From positions 62,001 through 126,000 of the forward strand of contig NZ_RCZC01000007.1 in the NCBI RefSeq assembly GCF_006439055.1: DNA of 64,000 bases, written 5' to 3'. How positions within the stretch are numbered: the first letter of the stretch is position 1; the number at the start of each line of letters is the position of its first letter. Position numbers and translations under genes: made by a program. This DNA comes from Sphingomonas glacialis (GTDB lineage: Bacteria; Pseudomonadota; Alphaproteobacteria; Sphingomonadales; Sphingomonadaceae). The notes under the pieces are model-generated. The model ran no database searches, was not told the DNA's origin, and saw only the letters and a list, made by a program, of their open reading frames with translations. This document shows, piece after piece, positions 7,151 to 16,267 of this stretch.

Positions 7151-10018
7151 ATGAAACCCCTGATAACCGCGCTGCTGCTCGGCAGCGCGCTGAGCGCGGT
7201 CGCCGCGCACGCGCAAAGCTTCGAGCGAACCCCAGGTGGCGTGACGGTGACGCCGGCCGACGGCTCCGCCGCGAGCGTCGAGCTCAGCGTCCATGGCGAC
7301 GGGATCATCCACGTCGTGACGATCCCGAAGGGCAGCGGGGCGGCACCGCGATCGCCGAGCCTGATGGTCGCCCAGCCGCCCGCCGCCGGGGCGTTCCAGG
7401 TGGCCGAGTCCGCCGGGCAGGTACGGATCACCACCGCCAAGACCGCCGCCGAAGTCGCGCTCGCGACCGGGCAGGTCCGCTTCCTCGATCCCGCCGGCAA
7501 GCCGCTGCTCGCCGAATCCGGCCCGGTCCGCTTCAACGCGATGACCGCCGACGGCAAGCCCTTCGTCTCGGTCTCGCAGCAGTTCAATCGCGGCACCGAC
7601 GAGGCGCTCTACGGCCTCGGTCAGCACCAGAACAGCCAGATGGATTATAACGGCGAGGACGTCGAACTCGCGCAGCACAATATGGACATCGGCGTGCCGT
7701 TCGTCGTCTCGACGCGCGGCTACGGCCTGTTGTGGGACAACAATTCGATCACGCGCGTCGGCAATCCCACGCCCTACGCTTTTGTCGGCGAAGGGATGAA
7801 GGTCAGCAGCGGCGGCAAGCCCGGCTGGCGCGCCGAGTATTTCCTCGACGGCAAGCCCGCGGTCACCCGGCAGGAAGCCACGATCGACTATCAGTACATC
7901 AAGGACCAGACGAAATGGCCCGAGGCCGCCAAGGCGCGCACCGTCGCGGCGACCGGCGGGCAGAACACCGCGGGCAATGCGGTGCAGAAGCAGACCGTGG
8001 TGTGGAGCGGCGACGTGCTGCCGACCGCCACCGGCACGCACAAGTTCAAGCTCTACGGGTCGAGCTATTACAAGATCTATGCCGACGGGAAGCTGGTTCT
8101 CGACCGCTGGCGGCAGAACTGGAACCCGTGGTACGCGAACGTCGACCTGCCGATGACCGCGGGCAAGCCGGTTGCGATCCGCATCGAGTGGGAGCCCAAT
8201 GCGGGCTATATCGCTTTCTTCCACAGCGATCCGTTGGCCGAGGCCGATCGCCATTCGTTGTGGTTCACCAGCGAGGTCGGGCAGGCGAAGGACTATTGGT
8301 TCATCCCCGGCGGCAGCATCGACGGTGCGATCGCGGGGTATCGCCAGATCACTGGCAAATCCGAGATGATGCCCAAATGGGCGTACGGCTTCTGGCAGTC
8401 GCGCCAGCGCTATGAGACCGCCGACGAACTGACCGGCGTCGTCGACCGGTATCGCAAGCTCAAGATTCCGCTCGACAACATCGTGCTCGACTGGCGCTAT
8501 TGGAAGGATCCCGAATGGGGCAGCCACCGCTTCGATGCGACGCGTTTCGCCGATCCGGCGAAGATGCTCGCCGACGTCCACGGCGATCATGCCAATTTCA
8601 TGATCTCGGTCTGGCCGAAATTCTATCCGACCACCGACACCTATAAGGAGCTCGCGGCGGCGGGCGTCGCCTATCAGGGCAATCTGCGGCAGGGGAACAA
8701 GGACTGGGTCGGGCCGGGCTTCGCCAGCACGTTCTACGATCCGTACGCGCCCGCGGGCCGCACGATCTTCTGGAAGCAGATCGAGGATCGGCTGGCCAAG
8801 CTCGGGGTCGACGCCTGGTGGGCGGATGCGTCCGAACCCGACATGCATTCGAACACTTCGATCCCCGAGCGGATCGACGCGATGGGCCCGACCGCGGCCG
8901 GGCCGGCGGCGCAATATTTCAACAGCTATCCGCTGATGAACGCGCGCGCCTTCTTCGACGGCTGGAGCGCGTACAAGCCGGACGTGCGGCCGTTCCTGCT
9001 CACGCGCTCGGGCTTCGCCGGGTTGCAGCGCTACGGCGCGGCGATCTGGTCGGGCGACGTCGCTAGCCGCTGGTACGATCTGCGCGCGCAGATCTCGGCG
9101 GGAGTCAACGCGTCGATGTCGGGCATCCCCAATTGGACGCACGATATCGGTGGCTTTGCGCTCGAGGATCGCTTCTCGACCAAGACGCCGACCGCGGCCA
9201 ATCTCGAGGAGTGGCGCGAGCTCAATCTGCGCTGGTTCCAGTTCGGCGCGTTCAGCCCGCTGTTCCGCAGCCATGGCGAATATCCTTATCGCGAGATCTA
9301 TGAGATCAGCCCGGAAGGCTCGCCGATGCGCGCTTCGATGATCCGCTACGACGAACTGCGCTATCGGTTGATGCCCTACATCTACACGGTGGGTGCCGAC
9401 ACCTATCTCAAGGACGGCAGCATCATGCGCGCGCTTGCCGCGGGTTATGCGGCCGACCGCGAGGTCCGCCGGATCGACGACGAATATCTGTTCGGCGATG
9501 CGTTCCTCGTTGCGCCGGTGACGGCGTACAAGGCGCGCTCGCGGTCGGTCTATTTCCCCGCGGGCACGCATTGGTACGACTTCGACACCGGCCGCGCCTA
9601 TCAGGGCGGAACGCGCGCCACGGTCGATGCGCCGTTCGAGCGTCTGCCGCTGTTCGTGCGCGCGGGGTCGATCGTGCCGACGGGCCCTGTCACGCAATAT
9701 GTCGATGAGCGCCGCGACGCGCCGTTGACGATCCTCGTCTATCCCGGCGCCGACGGCAGCTTCTCGCTGTACGAGGATGACGGGCGGTCGATGGCATACA
9801 AGACGGGCGCCTATTCGCGCATTCCGATCGCCTATGACGACCGCACCGGAACGGTCCGCTTCGGCAAGCGCGAAGGCGCTGGCTGGACCGGGATGCCGAC
9901 GGCACGGACGCTGCGCGTGAAATGGGTCGGCGAGGGACAGCCGGCGAAGGACGATTCGTTCGATGCCGAGGTCCGCTACACCGGCGGGGCCGTCGAGCTC
10001 GCCAGAAAGCGGCGCTAG
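7151..10018 (+). CDS. GH31 alpha-xylosidase with PA14 insert
   Basis: 955 residues with signal peptide (cleavage after AHA-Q, about residue 21). A PA14-like beta domain (about 285-365, SGDVLPTATGTHKFKLYGSS) is inserted before the catalytic (beta/alpha)8 barrel. The nucleophile is Asp559 in WWADASEP and the likely acid/base is Asp636 in IWSGD. PA14-bearing GH31 enzymes such as Cellvibrio japonicus Xyl31A remove alpha-xylose from the non-reducing end of xyloglucan oligosaccharides, which fits the GH74 neighbour 35 bases upstream. The second of two nearby ATGs (7151) is preferred because GGGAG lies 7 bases before it; the ATG at 7145 is too close. The stop codon overlaps the convergent galM stop. 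Confidence 0.92.
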   Translation: MKPLITALLLGSALSAVAAHAQSFERTPGGVTVTPADGSAASVELSVHGDGIIHVVTIPKGSGAAPRSPSLMVAQPPAAGAFQVAESAGQVRITTAKTAAEVALATGQVRFLDPAGKPLLAESGPVRFNAMTADGKPFVSVSQQFNRGTDEALYGLGQHQNSQMDYNGEDVELAQHNMDIGVPFVVSTRGYGLLWDNNSITRVGNPTPYAFVGEGMKVSSGGKPGWRAEYFLDGKPAVTRQEATIDYQYIKDQTKWPEAAKARTVAATGGQNTAGNAVQKQTVVWSGDVLPTATGTHKFKLYGSSYYKIYADGKLVLDRWRQNWNPWYANVDLPMTAGKPVAIRIEWEPNAGYIAFFHSDPLAEADRHSLWFTSEVGQAKDYWFIPGGSIDGAIAGYRQITGKSEMMPKWAYGFWQSRQRYETADELTGVVDRYRKLKIPLDNIVLDWRYWKDPEWGSHRFDATRFADPAKMLADVHGDHANFMISVWPKFYPTTDTYKELAAAGVAYQGNLRQGNKDWVGPGFASTFYDPYAPAGRTIFWKQIEDRLAKLGVDAWWADASEPDMHSNTSIPERIDAMGPTAAGPAAQYFNSYPLMNARAFFDGWSAYKPDVRPFLLTRSGFAGLQRYGAAIWSGDVASRWYDLRAQISAGVNASMSGIPNWTHDIGGFALEDRFSTKTPTAANLEEWRELNLRWFQFGAFSPLFRSHGEYPYREIYEISPEGSPMRASMIRYDELRYRLMPYIYTVGADTYLKDGSIMRALAAGYAADREVRRIDDEYLFGDAFLVAPVTAYKARSRSVYFPAGTHWYDFDTGRAYQGGTRATVDAPFERLPLFVRAGSIVPTGPVTQYVDERRDAPLTILVYPGADGSFSLYEDDGRSMAYKTGAYSRIPIAYDDRTGTVRFGKREGAGWTGMPTARTLRVKWVGEGQPAKDDSFDAEVRYTGGAVELARKRR

Positions 10019-11091
10019 CGCGGGCTGACGCCGAACCGCCAGATCGTGGTGGAGCGGAAGACCTGACCGGGGCGCAGCAGCGTGGTCGGAAAGTCCGGGT
10101 GGTTCGGGCTGTCTGACAGATGCTGCGTCTCGAGCGCAACGCCGTCGAACGCATGCATCACCCGGCCGCTCGGCCCCTTGTCCTGCCCATCGATATAGCC
10201 GCCCGAATAGACCGTGATCGAAGGCTCGGTCGTCTCGACCGTGAGCGTGCGGCCCGACGCCGGGTCGTCTAGCCGCGCGACGGGCGCGAGCTTGCCGAGC
10301 GGCTTGTCGAACAGCCAGCCATGGTTGTAGCCATGCTCGCCCATCAGCGGCACGCGGCTGTCGATGCCGGGACCGAGCGGATGCGGCTGTCGCAGGTCGA
10401 GCGGCGTGCCGGCAACGGCGGGGAAGGCGCCCGTCGGGATACCGCCCGCATCTGTCGCGACATAGCGCATCGCGTTCACCTGCAGCCGCTGCGCGCGGAT
10501 CGACCCGCTGCCTTCGCCGGCGAGGTTGAAATAGGCGTGGTTGGTGAGGTTGAGCGCGGTCGGCTTCGAGGTGCGCGCTGCATAGTCGATCCGCAGCGCA
10601 TTGCCCGCGATCAGGCGATAGGTCACCGCGACCTGGAGACGTCCCGGAAAGCCCTGGAACCCGTCGGGGCTGTCGAGCGTGAACGTCACCGCGCGGGCGC
10701 TGCGCGCGCTTACCGTCCACTGCTGGGTGTCGAACTTGGCCTTGCCGCCGCCGTGGAGCGCGTTGCGGCCGTCGTCCGCGACGAGCTGCACCGGCTTGCC
10801 GTCGATCGCGAAGCGCGCGCCGCCGATCCGTCCGGCATAGCGGCCGATCGTCGCGCCGAACGAGACCTTGCCGTTCTTCGCGCGGAACTCGGAGGGGGTG
10901 GGAAAGCCGAGCAGCACGTTCGCGCGCTTGCCCTCGCGGTCGGGGACCTCGATCTGTGTCACTGTCGCGCCGAACGGGATCAAGCGGACAACCATGCCGG
11001 TGGCATTGCGCAGCTCGATCGCGGCGTCGGTCGATTGCGCACTGGCCGAAGACGCGAGCGTGAAGACGAGGAGAATCAGGATTTTGCGCAT
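10015..11091 (-). CDS. galM: Aldose 1-epimerase (galactose mutarotase)
   Basis: 358 residues starting with a signal peptide (MRKILILLVFTLASSASAQ), so the enzyme is predicted to be periplasmic. Family signatures seen are NHAYFNL (catalytic His region), FGATVTQIEVPD near the N-terminus and ETQHLSDSPNHP near the C-terminus, where the general-base Glu lies. It interconverts alpha and beta anomers of aldoses such as glucose, galactose or xylose, a sensible companion to the convergent alpha-xylosidase and the galactosidases elsewhere in the window. The ATG at 11091 is chosen for the signal peptide; upstream in-frame extension lacks protein-like sequence. The terminal codons overlap those of the GH31 gene. 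Confidence 0.9.
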   Translation of the reverse strand: MRKILILLVFTLASSASAQSTDAAIELRNATGMVVRLIPFGATVTQIEVPDREGKRANVLLGFPTPSEFRAKNGKVSFGATIGRYAGRIGGARFAIDGKPVQLVADDGRNALHGGGKAKFDTQQWTVSARSARAVTFTLDSPDGFQGFPGRLQVAVTYRLIAGNALRIDYAARTSKPTALNLTNHAYFNLAGEGSGSIRAQRLQVNAMRYVATDAGGIPTGAFPAVAGTPLDLRQPHPLGPGIDSRVPLMGEHGYNHGWLFDKPLGKLAPVARLDDPASGRTLTVETTEPSITVYSGGYIDGQDKGPSGRVMHAFDGVALETQHLSDSPNHPDFPTTLLRPGQVFRSTTIWRFGVSPR

Positions 11092-11197
11092 GTTCGCTCC
11101 GCGGGTGCCGTAATTTTGGCGACCCGGGCCATTCTGTAGCGCGTGCCAAGGGCAGGAGACCAGCGTCGGGCGAGCTATTCCGCCCCGTGCTGCTGGC

Positions 11198-11932
11198 TTA
11201 CGGCGTGATCTGCTTGACCGGGCGGACGAGGATTTCCTCGACCAGCACGCGCGGCGGTTGGGCGAAGGCATAGACCAGTGCCTGGGCGATATCCTCGGCT
11301 TGGAGCGCGTCGAGCGATTCGCGACGTTCGCGCATCACCGCTTCGGGGACGTTGTGGCCCCATTCGGTCCACACCGAGCCGGGCTCGATCAGCGAGACGC
11401 GGATGCCCTGATCGCCCACTTCCTTGCGCAGCGCATCGGCAAAGCCGACCACCGCGAATTTGGTGGCGTTGTAGACCGACCAGCCGGCGATGCCGTAGCG
11501 CCCGCCGACGCTCGATACGATCGACACCATAGCGCCGGCGCGGCCGTGCATCAGCGGCAGGGCGGCGTGGGTGCAGTTGAGCACGCCGTAGAGATTGGCG
11601 TCGATCTGCGTCTTCCAGTCGTCGGGCTTGCTGTCCGCGAACGGGCCGTTGATGCCCATCCCGGCATTGTTGAACAGCAGGTCGATCCCACCGAAGCGCG
11701 CCTTCACTTCGGAGACCATCGCCTGGACGGCAGACAGATCTGCGACGTCGGTCTCGATCGCGAGCGCGCTCTCGCCGATCTCGGCGGCGAGCGCGTCGAT
11801 CCGGTCCTTGCGCCGTGCGACGAGCACGACCTGCACGCCCTCCTTGGCGAGCAATCGCGCGGTCGCCTCTCCGATCCCGCTCGACGCGCCGGTGATGACG
11901 GCGACTTTTCCGCTCAGATCCTGCATGTCCAT
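11198..11932 (-). CDS. SDR-family NAD(P)-dependent oxidoreductase
   Basis: 244 residues, typical for classical short-chain dehydrogenases. The cofactor motif TGASSGIG is at 14-21, NNAG at 88-91, catalytic Ser near 140, and YxxxK as Tyr154/Lys158. VVLVARRKDR after beta-2 suggests NADP(H) preference. Overall resemblance is to the YdfG/serine-dehydrogenase-like branch (LYGVLNCTHAALPLM), but the substrate cannot be read from sequence. AAGGAG precedes the first ATG by 7 bases. The gene follows the TBDR gene on the same strand after an 86-base gap containing a strong hairpin, so it may be transcribed separately. Confidence 0.85.
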   Translation of the reverse strand: MDMQDLSGKVAVITGASSGIGEATARLLAKEGVQVVLVARRKDRIDALAAEIGESALAIETDVADLSAVQAMVSEVKARFGGIDLLFNNAGMGINGPFADSKPDDWKTQIDANLYGVLNCTHAALPLMHGRAGAMVSIVSSVGGRYGIAGWSVYNATKFAVVGFADALRKEVGDQGIRVSLIEPGSVWTEWGHNVPEAVMRERRESLDALQAEDIAQALVYAFAQPPRVLVEEILVRPVKQITP

Positions 11933-11963
11933 CGCGTCACTCCTTCACACCGAGGCCGCGGCG

Positions 11964-11990
11964 GCCAGCGTGTCGATGTAACACGCTGGC
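11964..11990 (-). terminator. Terminator-like hairpin after TBDR gene
   Basis: The arms GCCAGCGTGT (11964-11973) and ACACGCTGGC (11981-11990) form a perfect 10-bp stem with a 7-nt loop, 29 bases past the TBDR stop on the minus strand. No T-run follows on that strand, so termination may be weak or the hairpin may protect the 3' end. Confidence 0.5.
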
Positions 11991-12018
11991 GCTGAGGAAG
12001 TTTCGCGCGCGGCTGCGC

Positions 12019-14535
12019 TCAGAACGCTGCGGACAGCGTTACGAACACCTGGCGCGGCGCGATCGGATAGGCCGAATAGCTGTTGGTCGCCGAGCCGATT
12101 GAAACGGTCGAAACGCCCGTCACGTCGCCGAGATTGGTGACGTTGAGGCTGATCTCCGCCTTGCTGAGATGCGCCATCTCGGCCGGAAGCTTCGCACCGA
12201 TCCGCAGCGAGGTGAGGAAGTAGGACGGCACGCTCGTATCGTTGGTATAGGTCGCGAACCGCCGTCCGACATAATCGCCGATCAGCTGTGCCTCGAACGG
12301 CCCGACGTTCAGCGTCGCGACGGTCTTGTTGAGCCATTTCGGCGAACCCGGCACCTGCTTGCCACAGGTCGGCACGACGCCGCTGACGACGGTGAAGCCG
12401 CCGATGCAGCTCCCCGTCGCGGCGCCGATCCCACTCGCGGTCGAGGTATAGTCACTCTTGTAGGTCGAGCTGTTGTACGACGCCGCATTGTAGAGCGAGA
12501 AGGTCTTGCCGAGATGCACCGTGAAGGCAGCATCTACGCCATCGGTATGGACGTTGCCGACATTGACGAGGATCGACGTCCCGCCCGTGATCGCGCCGCC
12601 GGCGATGCCGCCGGGGTTGGTCGCGATCGCGAGCTGGCGGTCGTTGAAGACGACGTGATAGTAATTGATCTGCGCGTCGAGCCCGCTGACCAAACCGCTG
12701 AAGCTGCGATGCGTGCGCAGGCCCGCTTCATAGGTCCAGCTGGTCTCGGGACGGCCTTGCTGCTTGAACGCATCGAACGCGGTCTGGCTGCCGGTGAACC
12801 ACGGCGAGAGCGACCCGCCGCCGAGATAGGTCATGAACTGGTGCAGGTTTTTCTGCACGTTGAAATAGAGCTGCTCGTGCGGCGTGACCTCGTAGGTCGC
12901 GCCGAATGCGGGGAGGAACCAGCGCAGCGTGTTGATCCGTCCGCTCGGAAGCGCGCCGGTCAGGCCGGAGAGTGAACCCTTGACCGGCTGCACCACGAAA
13001 TAGCCGTTTGCCCACTGCGCGCTGGTCTTGAGCCCCGCCTCGACCTGCAGCCGATCGGTGACCTTCCAGCTGTCCTGCGCATGGAGCTGAAGCGTCTCGA
13101 CGCGTGCCTCGCCCTGATATTGCGTGAAGAGCGGCTGCTCGACGCTGAGCGGGCGGATATAGGGCGTGCTGAGCCCCGGCGAGGACAGCGGCACGGCGTA
13201 CCAGCGACGCCACTGCGTCGCGCTGTTATGTTCGAACCAGCCGCCGAGCTCGATGTGATGCGCGCCGAAATCGAGCGCGAGGTTCGAGATCACGCCTTCG
13301 CGATCGATGCGATATTCGGTGGTGCGCGTCACAAGTCCCGACCCGCCGGTCGCGGCGACCAGAGCGGCCGAGGCGTTTGCGTTGGTCGCGTAATGCGGTG
13401 CGGTGGCGTAGTTCGGATCGAGATACGCCTGGATTACCGTGATCGACTGGCCGAGCGGTCCGGCGACGACGCCGACGCCGTCATTGTGGTGGAAATAGCC
13501 CGTCGTCGACCAAGTGATGTTGTGCGCGAGATGCGCGTCGTAGCGGGCATAACCGAGATAGTCGGTGCGCTGCGCGTCGGAATAATAGTTGCGGTAATTG
13601 CCGCCGGCCGCCGCCGGCGTGTTGCCGAACGCATCCATATAGCCGCGCATCGCGCCGAGATCGGGGTAGAAATAGGGGCGGATGTACGGGGTATAGGCCG
13701 GGACCGCATTGGTTGCGGGGATGCGGAAGGTGGTCGCGTCCTCATTGGGCTCGGCCTTGTCCGAATAGTCGAAGAACAGCGTCAGCTTGCCGATGCTGTC
13801 ATCATGGACGAATTTGGCATTGGCCTGCCAGCCACCCTGCACGCCCTGGAAATCCCAGGCGCGGCTGCGCTGGCGGACCGCCGAGATATAGACCGAGTTG
13901 GTGCCGCCTGCGCCGAAGCTGCCGCTGTCGATCCGCGCATAGGTGCGCGACGTGCCATAGCTGCCGAAGGTCTGCGCGACCTGTGCGCCGAGCCGGGGCA
14001 GCGGGTTGGCCGAGAAGGTCTCGATCGTGCCGCCGAGATTGCTCGTCGAGGCGGTCGCGAGATCGCCGGCGCCGGTCGTCACCACGATCCGGCCGACATT
14101 CTCCGAGATGACCGCACGTTGCGGCGACAAGCCGTTGTAATTGCCGTAATTCTGGTCACCTAGTGGCACGCCGTCCATCGTGTAGCCGAGCTGCTGGAAA
14201 TTGAACCCGTGGATGAAGATCTGCGCGTTCTGCTCGTTATTCCCCCATGGATCGGCCGAGATGTAGAGGACGCCGGGCAGCGTCTGGATCGCCTTCAGCG
14301 GCGAGACGCCGGGCAGGATCTTCTGGATCTCGCTCTGCGGGATCGCGGTGGCCGAGCGCGTCGCTTTGGCGGTGACGACGATCGCGGTGGCGCTGTCGTC
14401 GGTCGCATCGGTGGTCTGGGTCGGCGCCGGATCGACCGGGGCGATGGTGGTCTGCGCCAGCAGTGGCGCGCCGATCCCGGCGGCGGCGAGCGCCGTCGCG
14501 GACACGGTGGCGCGGATCGCGATACGAAGCGACAT
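12019..14535 (-). CDS. TonB-dependent receptor
   Basis: 838 residues with a signal peptide (cleavage near LLA-Q, about 28), a TonB-box-like segment (TAIVVTAK, about 50-57), an N-terminal plug (IQKILPGVSPLKAIQTLPGV) and a long barrel ending ...FVTLSAAF with a terminal Phe. It imports an unidentified ligand across the outer membrane using TonB-ExbBD energy. The plug differs from the polysaccharide-type receptor at 48612 (no DIGKFPDTNIAESLQ block), so it is likely to carry a different ligand, perhaps a siderophore or vitamin; this is a guess. It stands alone on the minus strand, with GAAGGGGAAAAG before the ATG and a small hairpin in its leader (14551-14566). Confidence 0.9.
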   Translation of the reverse strand: MSLRIAIRATVSATALAAAGIGAPLLAQTTIAPVDPAPTQTTDATDDSATAIVVTAKATRSATAIPQSEIQKILPGVSPLKAIQTLPGVLYISADPWGNNEQNAQIFIHGFNFQQLGYTMDGVPLGDQNYGNYNGLSPQRAVISENVGRIVVTTGAGDLATASTSNLGGTIETFSANPLPRLGAQVAQTFGSYGTSRTYARIDSGSFGAGGTNSVYISAVRQRSRAWDFQGVQGGWQANAKFVHDDSIGKLTLFFDYSDKAEPNEDATTFRIPATNAVPAYTPYIRPYFYPDLGAMRGYMDAFGNTPAAAGGNYRNYYSDAQRTDYLGYARYDAHLAHNITWSTTGYFHHNDGVGVVAGPLGQSITVIQAYLDPNYATAPHYATNANASAALVAATGGSGLVTRTTEYRIDREGVISNLALDFGAHHIELGGWFEHNSATQWRRWYAVPLSSPGLSTPYIRPLSVEQPLFTQYQGEARVETLQLHAQDSWKVTDRLQVEAGLKTSAQWANGYFVVQPVKGSLSGLTGALPSGRINTLRWFLPAFGATYEVTPHEQLYFNVQKNLHQFMTYLGGGSLSPWFTGSQTAFDAFKQQGRPETSWTYEAGLRTHRSFSGLVSGLDAQINYYHVVFNDRQLAIATNPGGIAGGAITGGTSILVNVGNVHTDGVDAAFTVHLGKTFSLYNAASYNSSTYKSDYTSTASGIGAATGSCIGGFTVVSGVVPTCGKQVPGSPKWLNKTVATLNVGPFEAQLIGDYVGRRFATYTNDTSVPSYFLTSLRIGAKLPAEMAHLSKAEISLNVTNLGDVTGVSTVSIGSATNSYSAYPIAPRQVFVTLSAAF

Positions 14536-14550
14536 GATCTTTTCCCCTTC

Positions 14551-14566
14551 GGCGGATTGTTCCGCC
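14551..14566 (-). promoter_or_regulatory. Leader hairpin in front of TBDR gene
   Basis: On the minus strand GGCGGA and TCCGCC pair around ACAA, 16 bases before the TBDR start codon and next to its GAAGGGG ribosome site. A role in translation control is possible but unproven. Confidence 0.35.
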
Positions 14567-14670
14567 GTTGAGGTGGCCGTTACGCACGGGTCGTTTCAGT
14601 TGCGTGATGATTATGTGAAAGCTTGGTGACAGATGGCCGGATCCGCAAGAAAGGACCCAATCATCGGGTC

Positions 14671-15273
14671 TTAGTCCGGCGGCGGGGGCGAAAGCGCTAT
14701 GGTGAAGGGGCGCGCCGGTTGTTGCTTCGCCGCATGGGCCGGCACGTACGTCTCGCGATACGACAGCAGCATGTCCTCCGTAGCGGTAAAGCGGGCGTGG
14801 CGGTTGCTCGCCGTCGCCGACCGGGCGGCGTCGGTCGCGACGAAGCGGCTGCCCCAGCTATCGGCCAGCGCGAGCGTTTCCTCCACCTGGAACGACGGAT
14901 CGCTGATGACAACCGAGGGAAAGGGCAGGCGACAGGCGGGACCATTCTGCATTGCTGCCGCCGCAGCCAGTTCGTCGAACCCCACCTGGAGCGGCGCGTG
15001 GAACAGTGCGCCCTTCACCGCGCGCAAATAGCTGCGCGGCGACAGCTGCGCCCACCAGGCAACCGCGCGGCAGGCGATCCCATGCGCCACGATGACGACC
15101 GGGGCCTCACGGCGCGCCAGCACGGCGTCGAGCTGGAGCGCCCAGCGGCCGTTATGGAATTTGGAAAGATCCAGCGCGATGCCGGCCGGAATCGGGAAAC
15201 CGGCGGGGTCGCCCTTTACGCTCACCAGGATCGGCGTGGGAAGGTCGATTGGCGGCTCGATTGCACGCGTCAT
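14671..15273 (-). CDS. RBBP9/YdeN-type alpha/beta hydrolase, nucleophile Ser lost
   Basis: 200 residues matching the layout of small RBBP9-type serine hydrolases: a conserved segment after the first strand, then APVVIVAHGIACRAVAWW (57-74), then VVISDPSFQVEETLALADSWGS, where the family has its acid residue and 'ALAxxWGS'. In active relatives the elbow reads HSxGC; here it reads HGIAC, so the nucleophilic Ser is Gly65. The C-terminal GHxN-type His segment is also not visible. The protein may be a non-catalytic member with a binding role, or a decaying gene. The reading frame is intact and AGGAGAG precedes the ATG. It lies 135 bases upstream of the TBDR gene on the same strand. Confidence 0.65.
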   Translation of the reverse strand: MTRAIEPPIDLPTPILVSVKGDPAGFPIPAGIALDLSKFHNGRWALQLDAVLARREAPVVIVAHGIACRAVAWWAQLSPRSYLRAVKGALFHAPLQVGFDELAAAAAMQNGPACRLPFPSVVISDPSFQVEETLALADSWGSRFVATDAARSATASNRHARFTATEDMLLSYRETYVPAHAAKQQPARPFTIALSPPPPD

Positions 15274-15457
15274 GACGGCTCTCCTCTCGAGACAGGGTTG
15301 CCCGGTGCGACGATCTTATCGCGCCGACTCGGGCTGCGCTTCCACGATCGGAGCCTATTCCCATCGCATTGATCGGCAATAGGCGAATCGCCGGAAAGCG
15401 CTGGGTGTGCGCCGAGTCGAACCCGTCTCTTTGCGGCCAACGGCATGGGGCGGCGGA

Positions 15458-16267
15458 TCATCGGACCACCGGGTAGCCGGCTTTGATCGCGTCGATCTCG
15501 CGCGTGCGGACGCTGGCGTACCGCTCAATCCCGCCCGGCAGAATATCGGCGAGGAACAGTGCGGCGCGCGCCTCGGCGAGCGTTGGGTCGGCGATGATTT
15601 CGGCGAGCGCAATGCGCAGCGCGGCGACCGTCGCGATGCTCGTCCCGCGCGCGGTGACGAAGGGCAGCGTCGGCGAGTCCGCGGTCGTGGCGAGGATCCG
15701 CAGCCCGGCGATCGCCGCAGGTTCGAAACGGCGCAGCGCGGCATAGCTTACCGCATCGATCGCGGCGAGATCGGCGCGGTCCTCGCGCACCGCGTCGATG
15801 CTCGCGCGGTGCGATCCCGTCTCGACCACCGCCGCAAAGAAGCGCCCGTCGATCGCGAGCGGCGCGATGGCGGCGCGGAGGAGATTGTAGCCGCTGTTCG
15901 AATGGTGCGCGTTGATCGCCGCCCGCTTGCCGCGATAGTCCGCCACCGTTGTGTCCGGGTCGGCGGCGCGCGCGATGAGATAGCTGACATGCGTGCCACC
16001 GGCGCAATCGGGCGCGGCATAGACGGGCACGCCGATGACGCGCAGCGCGAGATCGGGCTGGCTGACCAGCGGATAGCCGCACGCCTGGCCCAACAGCAGC
16101 GCCGGATCACGCCAGATCGCCTCGACCGATCGCGTCCGGTCGAGCGTCTCGGGCGCCGCCACGCCGCGCGCGCGCAGGCGGCGCGCGATCTCCGCCCACA
16201 GATGGTCGTTCGCCGCGTGTTGCGCGGGATGGTCGTACATCGCGAGCGAGGCGATCGGCCGGCTCAT
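15458..16267 (-). CDS. PhnD-like phosphate/phosphonate-type substrate-binding protein
   Basis: 269 residues resembling periplasmic substrate-binding proteins of the PhnD/PtxB family: an early ASLAMYDHP strand, QACGYPLV, an AINAHHSNSGYNLL ligand-loop segment (family often has SxSG) and ETGSHRASIDAVREDRADLAAIDAVSY. No clear signal peptide is present, and no ABC permease or ATPase lies nearby, so transport is doubtful; it may be a soluble sensor or orphan binding protein. The start overlaps the stop of the upstream desaturase gene by 4 bases (ATGA, 16264-16267), so the two are probably co-translated. Confidence 0.7.
   Translation of the reverse strand: MSRPIASLAMYDHPAQHAANDHLWAEIARRLRARGVAAPETLDRTRSVEAIWRDPALLLGQACGYPLVSQPDLALRVIGVPVYAAPDCAGGTHVSYLIARAADPDTTVADYRGKRAAINAHHSNSGYNLLRAAIAPLAIDGRFFAAVVETGSHRASIDAVREDRADLAAIDAVSYAALRRFEPAAIAGLRILATTADSPTLPFVTARGTSIATVAALRIALAEIIADPTLAEARAALFLADILPGGIERYASVRTREIDAIKAGYPVVR

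Noticed and set aside
7088..11149. A 1353-codon open frame on the minus strand opposite GH31 and through galM
   Set aside because: It is antisense to well-supported genes, has no family motifs and is Arg/Asp/Gly-rich, as expected from a high-GC shadow frame.
15395..15425. GGTTCGACTC-like T-arm on the minus strand, hinting at a tRNA
   Set aside because: Neither a T stem of five pairs nor acceptor or anticodon arms can be formed around it.
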